A DNA stretch of 64,000 nucleotides from an uncultured Clostridia bacterium. Lineage in GTDB: Bacteria > Bacillota > Clostridia > Christensenellales > Borkfalkiaceae. Made by a program: the position numbers and the translations under genes. The stretch lies in contig CANQMX010000001.1 in NCBI GenBank assembly GCA_947625095.1, positions 62,001 to 126,000 on the forward strand. The letters are read 5' to 3'. How positions within the stretch are numbered: the first letter of the stretch is position 1; each line of letters begins with the position of its first letter. The notes beneath the pieces were generated by a model. It searched no databases. It was given only the letters and a program-made list of their open reading frames with translations, and had not been told where the DNA came from. Below are positions 39,440 through 47,757 of this stretch, in pieces.

Positions 39440-40279
39440 ATGGTGAGACAGGAGCAAAGACAAATAAGTAGATTGAAAGAAGAACTACAAAATGCCGAGG
39501 CCGTCGTCATCGGCGCGGGGGCGGGGCTTTCGACGTCGGCGGGGTTCGAATACGACGGCGCGCGATTTTCCGCCCACTTTGCCGACTTTGAAAAAAAGTA
39601 CGGCTTTCACGATATGTACGCGGGCGGGTTTTACCCCTACCCCACGCCCGAGGAATTTTGGGCGTATTGGTCGCGCTACATCCTTTTGAACCGCTACAAC
39701 GCGCCGCCCAAGCCCGTCTACGAAAGGCTCTTTTCTCTCGTGCGCGGCAGGGAGTACTTCGTCATCACCACCAACGTCGACCACTGCTTTCAGCGGGCGG
39801 GCTTTGCAAAGGAACGCCTCTTCTACACGCAGGGCGACTACGGGCTGTTTCAGTGCTCCCTGCCCTGCCATACGGCGACCTACGACAACGAAACGATCGT
39901 GCGGCGCATGGCGGAGGAGCAGAAGGATATGCGCGTGCCCTCGGCGCTCGTGCCCCGCTGCCCGCGCTGCGGCAGACCCATGGCGATGAATTTACGTTCG
40001 GACGACACCTTTGTGGAGGATGAGGGCTGGCACGCGGCGTGCGGGCGATACCAAAATTTCCTCTCGGCGCACAAAAAAGGCCGCGTTCTCTATCTGGAAC
40101 TCGGCGTGGGGGGCAATACGCCCGTCATCATCAAATATCCCTTCTGGCGGCTGGTTGCGGCGAACAAAAACGCCGTGTACGCCTGCATCAATTTGGGGGA
40201 GGCCTACGCGCCCAAGGAGATCGCGGGGCGTTCCATCCTCATCGACGCGGACATCGGCGAGACGCTGGAACTACTGTAA
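39440..40279 (+). CDS. Sir2-family protein, class M (SirTM)-like
   Basis: GAGAGLSTSAGFEYDGARFSAHFADFEKKYGFHDMYAGGFYPYPTPEEFWAYWSR; TTNVDHCFQRAG; QGDYGLFQC at the canonical catalytic-His region. Confidence 0.82.
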   Translation: MVRQEQRQISRLKEELQNAEAVVIGAGAGLSTSAGFEYDGARFSAHFADFEKKYGFHDMYAGGFYPYPTPEEFWAYWSRYILLNRYNAPPKPVYERLFSLVRGREYFVITTNVDHCFQRAGFAKERLFYTQGDYGLFQCSLPCHTATYDNETIVRRMAEEQKDMRVPSALVPRCPRCGRPMAMNLRSDDTFVEDEGWHAACGRYQNFLSAHKKGRVLYLELGVGGNTPVIIKYPFWRLVAANKNAVYACINLGEAYAPKEIAGRSILIDADIGETLELL

Positions 40280-40292
40280 ACAAAATTTTGCC

Positions 40293-40320
40293 GCCGCGGG
40301 CTGCGCCCGCGGCGTTTTTT
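40293..40320. terminator. Hairpin GCCGCGGGC-TGC-GCCCGCGGC-GTTTTTTT
   Basis: Perfect 9-bp stem plus T-tract between convergent genes. Confidence 0.85.
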
Positions 40321-40784
40321 TACAAATTCACGATGGTGGCGGTGGGCTTTCCGCTGTGGAGAACGAGGTAGCAGTAGCTCGGGGCGGCGTAGTCCCCCAG
40401 CGCGCCCGGATTGACGCAGAGAACGCCATCGACCGTGGCGATATCGGCGCGGTGGGTGTGCCCGTAGAGGGCGACGGAGCAGCCGAGTTCCTTAGCGCGG
40501 GCGGCGAGGCCTTCAAGCCCCCTCTTCACGCCGTAGCGGTGGCCGTGGCAGCAGAGAATGGAGACGCCCTCCGCCTCGATGATGCACTCCTCCTGCCCGT
40601 AGGAAAAATCGCAGTTGCCCCGCATGGCGTAAAATTTATCGGGCGCTTGGGCGGTGTACGGGCGCATATCCGAAGAGCCGTCGCCGAGGTGCACCACAAA
40701 GTCGTTTTCCCCAAAGAGGGGCGCGAGGCGCTGCACGTTTTTGTACCTGCCGTGGCTATCGGAGAGCACGACAAAGGTCTTCAT
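40320..40784 (-). CDS. YfcE/MJ0936-type metallophosphoesterase
   Basis: VLSDSHGRY, HLGDG, RGNCD, CCHGHRYG, LYGHTHRA. Confidence 0.92.
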   Translation of the reverse strand: MKTFVVLSDSHGRYKNVQRLAPLFGENDFVVHLGDGSSDMRPYTAQAPDKFYAMRGNCDFSYGQEECIIEAEGVSILCCHGHRYGVKRGLEGLAARAKELGCSVALYGHTHRADIATVDGVLCVNPGALGDYAAPSYCYLVLHSGKPTATIVNL

Positions 40785-41341
40785 AGTTGTTTTGCGAGCG
40801 CGCGGAGCGCCCGCCCCCTGTGCGAGACGGAATTTTTTTCCTCCTCGCCCGCCTCGGCAAACGAGACGCCCAAATCGTCGGAGAGGAAGAGGCTATCGTA
40901 GCCGAACCCGCCCGTGCCGCGCTCCTCCTGCAAGATCTGCCCGTATGTTGCGCCCTCGGCGGTGATCTCCCGCCCGTCCGGGAAGACGAGGCAGACGGCG
41001 CAGGCAAAGTGCGCCGCGCGATTTTTTACCCCATATAGCGATTTTAAGAGTTTTTTGCGGTTTTCCGCCGCGCCGCCGCCCGAATAGCGCGCGCTGTAAA
41101 CGCCCGGCGCGCCCCCGAGGGCATCCACGCACAGCCCGCTGTCATCGGCAAGGGCGGCAAGCCCCGTCGCCCTGCAGACGGCCTCCGCCTTCAAGCGGGC
41201 GTTTTCGAGAAAGGTCGTGCCCGTCTCCTCCACGTCCTCATAAAAGCCCGCCTCTTCGGCGGACAAAATTTCGTGCCCCGCGAGAATTTTCCTGATCTCG
41301 CGGAGTTTGCCTTGATTGTGCGTTGCAATGACGATCTTCAT
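40781..41341 (-). CDS. rdgB: Non-canonical purine NTP pyrophosphatase (RdgB/HAM1)
   Basis: IVIATHNQGKLREIRKIL, ADDSGLCVDALGGAPGVYSARY, GFGYDSLF. Confidence 0.95.
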   Translation of the reverse strand: MKIVIATHNQGKLREIRKILAGHEILSAEEAGFYEDVEETGTTFLENARLKAEAVCRATGLAALADDSGLCVDALGGAPGVYSARYSGGGAAENRKKLLKSLYGVKNRAAHFACAVCLVFPDGREITAEGATYGQILQEERGTGGFGYDSLFLSDDLGVSFAEAGEEEKNSVSHRGRALRALAKQL

Positions 41342-41448
41342 GACGTTTTTTTATTCCCTTTTCGTCAGGGGCGTACCCCCTCCCCTACCCCTCCCCCTTA
41401 CGCAGGGGGAGGGCAAGAATAAGGTTGCGGACAATTTTCACCCAAACT

Positions 41449-43122
41449 TTATCCTAATATGAGCACCGACAACCCGCAGAAAATCAACAAGGAGAGCGCG
41501 TCGACGATGGTCGTGATGAAAGGCGAGGCGACGGCGGCGGGGTCGAGGCGGCACTTTTTGACGAGCAGCGGCAGCATACATCCGACGAACTTCGCCATGA
41601 TGACGGTGCAGAAGAGCGCCAAAGAGACGACGAGGCAGGGCACGACGGTGTAGCCCTCGAAGCCGAAGAGGAGCCTATCGATGAGTTGCAGTTTTGCAAA
41701 GCAGGCGACGGCGAGCGTTGCGGCAAGCAGGAGCGAAACGCGAAATTCCTTCCATAGCACCCTTCCCGAATCCTTGGTGGAAAGTTCGCCGAGGGCGAGC
41801 GCACGGATGACGGTGACGGAGGCCTGCGAACCCGAATTGCCGCCCGTATCCATGAGCATGGGCACGCACGCGAGCATCGCCGTGGAGAGCAAACTTTCAA
41901 AATTATTCAAGATAAGCCCCGTGAACGTCGCGCTGATGAGGAGGATAAGAAGCCACGGCACGCGGTTTTTCCAGATGGTGAACACGCCCGTTTTGAGGTA
42001 GGGCTTGCTCTCGTGCAAGACGCCCGCCATGGCCTCGATATCTTCGGTGTTCTCCTCTTCGATGACGTCGATGGCGTCGTCGACGGTGACGATGCCCACG
42101 AGCCGCCGCTCTTCATCGACGACGGGAATGGCGAGGAAGCCGTAATCGGAGATGGTGCGGGCGACCTCCTCCTTGTCGTCCAGCGTGTGGACATAGATGA
42201 CGTTGTCCTCCATGATGTCCGAGATCTTCGCCTGCATATCCGAGAGCATCAGATCCTTCGCCGTCACCAAGCCGATGAGTTTATTTTCCCTATCCGTCAC
42301 ATAGCACGTGTAGATGGTCTCCTTATCGATGGCCTGCGCGCGGATGCGGCTGAACGCCTCCTCCACCGTCATTTCGGGCAAAAAGCGCACGAACTCGATG
42401 GTCATGATGCTGCCTGCGCTGTCCTTGGGGTACTTCAAAAGTTCGTTGATGTAGGCGCGGGTCTCGCTGTCGCTCTGCGCAAGGAGACGCTTTACGACGT
42501 TTGCGGGCATCTCCTCCACGAGGTCGACGGTATCATCGAGGAACAGCCCCTCCATGACCTCCTTGATCTCGAGGTCGGTGAGCATTTTGAGGAGTTTTTC
42601 CTGCGTGTCGCGGTCGATCTCGACGAACACCTCCGCCGCAAGATCCTTGGGCAGGATGCGGAAGAGAACGGGCAAGTCCTCCTCCTTGGCGCTCTCGAAT
42701 ACCTCGGCGAGGTCGATCTCGTTCATCGAGGCGAGGAGGGGCTTCAACACGGCGAACTTCCGCTCCTCGAGGAGGGCGACGATCTCCTCCGTCTCCGCAA
42801 TGCGGAGGGCGACGCTCTCCGGCATCTCCTCGATGATATCCACCGTGTCATCGACCGAGACGTCCTCCATGACCTCCTCAAGCTCGTCGTCGTGCAGTCC
42901 CTCCATGATGAGGCGCTGCAACGCCTTGGGCGCGAGGATCAGAAGGTCGGCGAGAAAGTCGCTCTCCGTCTCGCGGGCGAGGGCGAGGGCGTCCTTCTCC
43001 TCCATTTCAGACAGCACAAAGGCCGCCTCCTCGGGAGAGAGCTTCTCCAACGAGGAAGCGGCGGCTTCAAAGTTCTTTGCGGCGACCTGCCGCACGATCT
43101 CACTCTTGATCTCTTCGTTCAT
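41449..43122 (-). CDS. mgtE: Magnesium transporter MgtE
   Basis: N domain, CBS pair, TM region ACVPMLMDTGGNSGSQASVTVIRALALGE. Confidence 0.96.
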   Translation of the reverse strand: MNEEIKSEIVRQVAAKNFEAAASSLEKLSPEEAAFVLSEMEEKDALALARETESDFLADLLILAPKALQRLIMEGLHDDELEEVMEDVSVDDTVDIIEEMPESVALRIAETEEIVALLEERKFAVLKPLLASMNEIDLAEVFESAKEEDLPVLFRILPKDLAAEVFVEIDRDTQEKLLKMLTDLEIKEVMEGLFLDDTVDLVEEMPANVVKRLLAQSDSETRAYINELLKYPKDSAGSIMTIEFVRFLPEMTVEEAFSRIRAQAIDKETIYTCYVTDRENKLIGLVTAKDLMLSDMQAKISDIMEDNVIYVHTLDDKEEVARTISDYGFLAIPVVDEERRLVGIVTVDDAIDVIEEENTEDIEAMAGVLHESKPYLKTGVFTIWKNRVPWLLILLISATFTGLILNNFESLLSTAMLACVPMLMDTGGNSGSQASVTVIRALALGELSTKDSGRVLWKEFRVSLLLAATLAVACFAKLQLIDRLLFGFEGYTVVPCLVVSLALFCTVIMAKFVGCMLPLLVKKCRLDPAAVASPFITTIVDALSLLIFCGLSVLILG

Positions 43123-43296
43123 TTCTCCACCTCCGCAGCGTGTTTTTTAGAGGGCGCAGACGGAGACGGAGCGATCGCTATACGGAAAAAGCCGCAAAAG
43201 ACGATCGCCCTATCCCGTCTTGGTTGCTACTTCGTCCCTTCACGGCAGTTTCCTCCTTTTCGTTTTTTATTATTTTACTCCGCGGCGAAAAAAATG

Positions 43297-45033
43297 TCAA
43301 CTGAATTTCTCTTCGAGCGGCACAAAATCATATTTTGCGAGGCTCACAAGCCCGCGGTCGGTGAGTTTTACCTCGGGAATGACGGCGAGGGACAAAAAGG
43401 CGAGCGTCATAAACGGCTCGTAGCAATCCTTCACGCCCATCGCGCGCGCCCGCTCCGCAATTTTTTGCGTGCGGGAGACGACCTCTTCTGCGGGCGCCGA
43501 ACTCATAAGCCCCGCAATGTCGAGCGGGAACACCTCTTCGCCCTCCGCGCTGACAAGCGCCATGCCGCCGCCCGCCTCGGCAAGGAGGGCGATGACGCGT
43601 GCGATCGCCTTATCGTCGTCGCCGAGGGCGACAAGATTGTGGCTGTCGTGCGCAACGGTGATGCCGATGGCGCCGCCGCGGAAGCCGTAGCCCTTCACAA
43701 GCCCCAGCCCCACGTTGCCGCTTGCAAAGTGGCGCTCCACCACGACGAGTTTGTTGAGCTCCGTCCCCTTCACGTTGAGCTCGCCCTCGGGCGCGGGCAC
43801 GAACACCTCCTTGGTGTACAGCCCGTGCGGCATGATCTCCATGGCGCGGAACAAGCCGCCGTGACCCACGATGCGCAGATCTTCGGGCAAAACGGGCTTT
43901 ACCTTCACCGTGCCGCGCACGGCGTCCGTGCTGTATTTTTCGCCGATCTCAAGCAGCGTTTTATGGTTTTCGGCGACGAGCGTCCCCCGCTTGAACACGG
44001 CTTGCACGTCAAACTCCTTCATATCGTCCACGAGCACGATATCGGCAAAGTACCCCGGCGCGAGCGCGCCCCTATCGGGCAGGCGGTAACATTCGGCAAC
44101 GTTCAACGTGGCGGCGCAGACGGCGTAGCGCGCATCCATGCCGAGGGCGACGAGGCGGCGCAGGGCGTCATCCAAATGCCCCTTGGTGGAAAGTTCGCGG
44201 GCGTTTTTATCGTCGGTGCACAGCACAAAGCGGCGGAAGTTGAAGCCATCCACCGCCTTTACGGCGTCGGAAAGGTTGTTGGTCGAAGAGCCGCAGCGGA
44301 TCTGCACATACATTCCGCGCGCCGCCTTCTCGCGGCACTCCTCGGGGGTGAGGCTCTCGTGGTCGGTGAGGATCCCCGCCGCGCGGTAGGCGCACAGCGC
44401 TTCGCCCGCAAGCCCCGGCGCGTGCCCGTCGATGGGCTTTTTCCTATCCCTTGCCGCCTGCAATTTTTTGAGGACATCCTCCTCGCCCGCAAGCACGGCG
44501 GGAAAGTTCATCATCTCGCCGAGGCCGAAGAAGGTATCGCGGGAAAGTTCCTCCGCCGTCTCCCGCCCGTCTATCTTCGCGCCGCTCGTCTCGAAGGGCG
44601 TCGCGGGCACGCAGGAGGGCAACTGCAAAAATACGTCGAGCGGCTGTACCCCCTCCACGGTGAGACGGGAGAACGCCTCTTTTACATACTCCGCCCCCGC
44701 AACGCCGCAGACGTTGACGATCTCATGCGGGTCGGCGACGATCCCCCCCGTGCCGTGCGCGACGGAGAAGGAGGCGAACTCCTCGGGCGAGAGCATACTG
44801 CTCTCCACGTGGATGTGGGCGTCCAAAAAGGAGGGCAGGGCGACTTTGCCCGCGGCGTCGTATTCGCGCGCGCCCGTATACCCCTCGCCCACGGCGACGA
44901 TGCGGCCGTCTGTGATGGCGATGTCCTTTTGCTCCGTCTCCCCCGTGAACACGTTAAAGACGCGGGCGTTTTTGATGACAAGATCGCTTTTTTCGCGCTT
45001 CATGGCGCAATCGATGAGATGTTTCATATCCAC
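43297..45033 (-). CDS. ade: Adenine deaminase
   Basis: DLVIKNARVFNVFTGE, PSFLDAHIHVESSMLSPEEFA, VADPHEIVNVCG, HDSHNLVALGDDD. Confidence 0.95.
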   Translation of the reverse strand: MDMKHLIDCAMKREKSDLVIKNARVFNVFTGETEQKDIAITDGRIVAVGEGYTGAREYDAAGKVALPSFLDAHIHVESSMLSPEEFASFSVAHGTGGIVADPHEIVNVCGVAGAEYVKEAFSRLTVEGVQPLDVFLQLPSCVPATPFETSGAKIDGRETAEELSRDTFFGLGEMMNFPAVLAGEEDVLKKLQAARDRKKPIDGHAPGLAGEALCAYRAAGILTDHESLTPEECREKAARGMYVQIRCGSSTNNLSDAVKAVDGFNFRRFVLCTDDKNARELSTKGHLDDALRRLVALGMDARYAVCAATLNVAECYRLPDRGALAPGYFADIVLVDDMKEFDVQAVFKRGTLVAENHKTLLEIGEKYSTDAVRGTVKVKPVLPEDLRIVGHGGLFRAMEIMPHGLYTKEVFVPAPEGELNVKGTELNKLVVVERHFASGNVGLGLVKGYGFRGGAIGITVAHDSHNLVALGDDDKAIARVIALLAEAGGGMALVSAEGEEVFPLDIAGLMSSAPAEEVVSRTQKIAERARAMGVKDCYEPFMTLAFLSLAVIPEVKLTDRGLVSLAKYDFVPLEEKFS

Positions 45034-45073
45034 TCCCCTATTTATTTTTTTGTGCGATGATCTCGCGGTTTTC

Positions 45074-47692
45074 TTATTCCTTTGCGCGGATGATTTCGCG
45101 CGGTTTGATGCGGCGGAGAAGCAACAGCGGCACGAGGGCGCAGAGCGCGGTCAGCCCAAAGATGATGCCCGCGTCGAGAAGCACCGCCCGCCACGAGTAG
45201 GCGATGAACCGGATCCCACGCATGGCGGCGTTCTTTGTAATGGAGGCGAAGCCCTCCGCGAGCACCCGATTGCACAATCCCGCGCCCAGCCACAGCCCGA
45301 GACCCGCCACAAGGCAGACGGCGGCGCTCACCAAAATCATTTGCAGAACGAAGAGGAGAAGCACATCCTTCGTCTTTGCCCCCATCGCCCGCACGACGCC
45401 GATCTCATACATACACTTCTTCACGCTCCCCGCCGCGAAGCCCGCAAGCGTCAGCCCGACGAGCGCGTACATCGCCCAGATGATGATTTGGAAGAAGTCG
45501 ATAAAGACGACTGCCGCGTTCGAGACGGTGTACATCGCGGAAAAGAGCGGCGACTGAACATAGAAGCCCATCTCCGTCCCCGTCTCGTATGCGTCCATCG
45601 CGCCCTCCACATCGTCAAAGTACAGCGCATAGGCGTAAATCGAAGGGGGTAGCAACTTTTTGAACACATTGGGCGATACGTAAAAGGCAAGCCCATTGGT
45701 GCCATTATCGGAAGCAAAACATCTCTTGACGGTGAACTCCCCTTCATAGTAGTACGATTTCGCATAAATGTCGCCGAGTTGCAATTTGATCGTCTTTCCC
45801 ACGGCATCTTTTGTCGAATCCGTACTCATAATATTGCAATAGATATCATTGAGGACGGCGATCTCGTTATCCTTCAAACTCTTATCACAATAGACATATT
45901 TGCTGGAAAGCGTGCAGATATTCCCCTCGATCTCGGCTGTGCCCCCGCCGAAATAGGCAAAGTTGCGAAATGCGGCGACGCTATATTCCTCCATAAAGTT
46001 GGGATTAACGGTATAGGCAAGGTTCAGGCCGTCGTTGAGTTCCTCGTAGAACCGCATGGCGAGATCGGCCTCCGCCTCCACAATATTTTTCCCGCTCTCC
46101 CGCGCCTCGATGAGGGGGGCGTACCGCTCCTTGTAGCCCGTTTCGATGACGGCGGCAACACGGTAGCGGCTCAAAATCACACCTCCGCTCGTGAGTTTGG
46201 AATAGGGATCGCCGGTCTTCTCAAGTTCATCGGCGGATACGCGCCGCGTAGGGTCAAACATCAGAATACTGTCCGCAAAGTAGTCGGTGACGATGATCCC
46301 AACGCCATCGTATTTGATCTCGCCCGAGAGCACGTTGAGTTTTCCGTCCGTGCCGTAGAGTTTTGTGAGGTATTCCTCCGTCACCTGCAACACGCCCAGC
46401 CCCGTATGGCAATAGAATTGATTGTAATTTTTCCCTTCGGGAGGCGGTTTATATCCCTGCATCTCCCACATCGCGCCCGCGTTGCCGTGCGTGATCATGG
46501 AGACGCCGTAGAGCGGGAAGATGTTGCCTTTGTACCCCCCCCCGCGGAATGCCTCGATGTCCTCCTCCGTCACGCGGAGAAGGCGGGTCTTATCGAGCGT
46601 CTTTGTGGGGTCGTCCTCGTCAATATAGCCCTTGCGCATGGCGAGCACCGAACCGCTGTGCTCCGCCATGATGCGCGCTGTCTCGGCCTCCGCATCGAAC
46701 CTCGTAAAGAATTGGCACACGCCGAGCACGATGAACAGAAAGACGACGCAGAGCGCGGAGAGCGCCATGGAGAGCGCGCGCCGCTTGGTGAAGAGGCGGA
46801 ACAGCGTCCGCATCCCCTCCCCGCTCAGGCGGCGGTGGACAAAGGGCGTCCTCCCCTCGCTCGGCAGCATTTGCGGGGTCTCGCGGAAGCGGGTATCCAC
46901 CTGCCGAAGCGCACTCCCCTCCGCCCTGCGGCGGTTGACCTCTTCGAGTTCCTCTTCGGTGAAGTTGTGCCCGCGCTGAAAGACGATCTCCCCCTCGCCG
47001 AACGAAAGTTCCTTCGCCTCCTCGTTGCGGGTGTGGTCGCCGATGATGTGCCCGTCCGAAAGTTCGATAATGCGGTCTGCAAATTCGTCCGCATCGGCGC
47101 GGTTGTGCGAGACGATGAGCACCAGCCTCGTCTTGGAAAGTTCTTTGAGAAGGCGGAGCACGATGCGGCTCGACCCGCTATCCAGATTGCCCGTCGGCTC
47201 GTCGGCGAGAATGTACTTCGCGTCCTTCACGAGCACGCGTGCAATGGCGGCGCGCTGTTTCTGCCCGCCCGAAAGTTCCTTGGGGAAACTTTCCGCCTTG
47301 TCCTCGAGTTCCACGCGCCGCAAGGCGTCGGCTACAAGCGCGTCGTCCTTTTTGCCCGCAAGTTCGAGGGAGAGCGCCACGTTTTCGCGCACTGTCAGCC
47401 CTTCGAGGAGGCAGTAATCCTGAAAGATAAGCCCCACAACGCCATTGCGGAAATCATCGTAATCGCGTGCGGTGAACGCGGACATGTGGTTGCCGTCGAT
47501 GATGATCTCCCCCTCCGTAAAGCGGTCGCCGCCGCCGATGACGTTGAGGAGGGTGGACTTGCCACACCCGCTCTTGCCCACGACAAACACCATGCCCCGA
47601 TCGGGCAGGCAAAAGTTGAGGCCGCTGAGCGCAACGGTCTCCTTGTGCCGCTTCCCGCGATAAATTTTGGTAAGCCCGCGTATCTCTATCAT
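45074..47692 (-). CDS. MacB/FtsX-type ABC transporter, ATPase fused N-terminally to permease
   Basis: Walker A GKSGCGKSTLL, LSGGQKQRAAIARVL, ADEPTGNLD; multi-TM FtsX-like C-terminus. Confidence 0.9.
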   Translation of the reverse strand: MIEIRGLTKIYRGKRHKETVALSGLNFCLPDRGMVFVVGKSGCGKSTLLNVIGGGDRFTEGEIIIDGNHMSAFTARDYDDFRNGVVGLIFQDYCLLEGLTVRENVALSLELAGKKDDALVADALRRVELEDKAESFPKELSGGQKQRAAIARVLVKDAKYILADEPTGNLDSGSSRIVLRLLKELSKTRLVLIVSHNRADADEFADRIIELSDGHIIGDHTRNEEAKELSFGEGEIVFQRGHNFTEEELEEVNRRRAEGSALRQVDTRFRETPQMLPSEGRTPFVHRRLSGEGMRTLFRLFTKRRALSMALSALCVVFLFIVLGVCQFFTRFDAEAETARIMAEHSGSVLAMRKGYIDEDDPTKTLDKTRLLRVTEEDIEAFRGGGYKGNIFPLYGVSMITHGNAGAMWEMQGYKPPPEGKNYNQFYCHTGLGVLQVTEEYLTKLYGTDGKLNVLSGEIKYDGVGIIVTDYFADSILMFDPTRRVSADELEKTGDPYSKLTSGGVILSRYRVAAVIETGYKERYAPLIEARESGKNIVEAEADLAMRFYEELNDGLNLAYTVNPNFMEEYSVAAFRNFAYFGGGTAEIEGNICTLSSKYVYCDKSLKDNEIAVLNDIYCNIMSTDSTKDAVGKTIKLQLGDIYAKSYYYEGEFTVKRCFASDNGTNGLAFYVSPNVFKKLLPPSIYAYALYFDDVEGAMDAYETGTEMGFYVQSPLFSAMYTVSNAAVVFIDFFQIIIWAMYALVGLTLAGFAAGSVKKCMYEIGVVRAMGAKTKDVLLLFVLQMILVSAAVCLVAGLGLWLGAGLCNRVLAEGFASITKNAAMRGIRFIAYSWRAVLLDAGIIFGLTALCALVPLLLLRRIKPREIIRAKE

Positions 47693-47714
47693 TTCATTTT
47701 GATTATATCAAAAA

Positions 47715-47739
47715 ACCGCCTGCATTGCAAGCAGGCGGT
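47715..47739 (-). terminator. Terminator of the InlB-repeat lipoprotein gene (ACCGCCTGC/GCAGGCGGT then T-tract on - strand)
   Basis: 9-bp stem followed by TTTTTT reading on the minus strand. Confidence 0.8.
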
Positions 47740-47757
47740 CGAAAAAAGCCAAAACTC

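Noticed and set aside
43123-43296. M-box (ykoK) riboswitch upstream of mgtE
   Set aside because: Conserved M-box core sequence was not recognisable; kept only as an unclassified leader candidate.
42013-45060. 1015-aa plus-strand ORF
   Set aside because: Antisense to mgtE and ade, both clear families; long antisense ORFs are expected at this GC content and codon bias.
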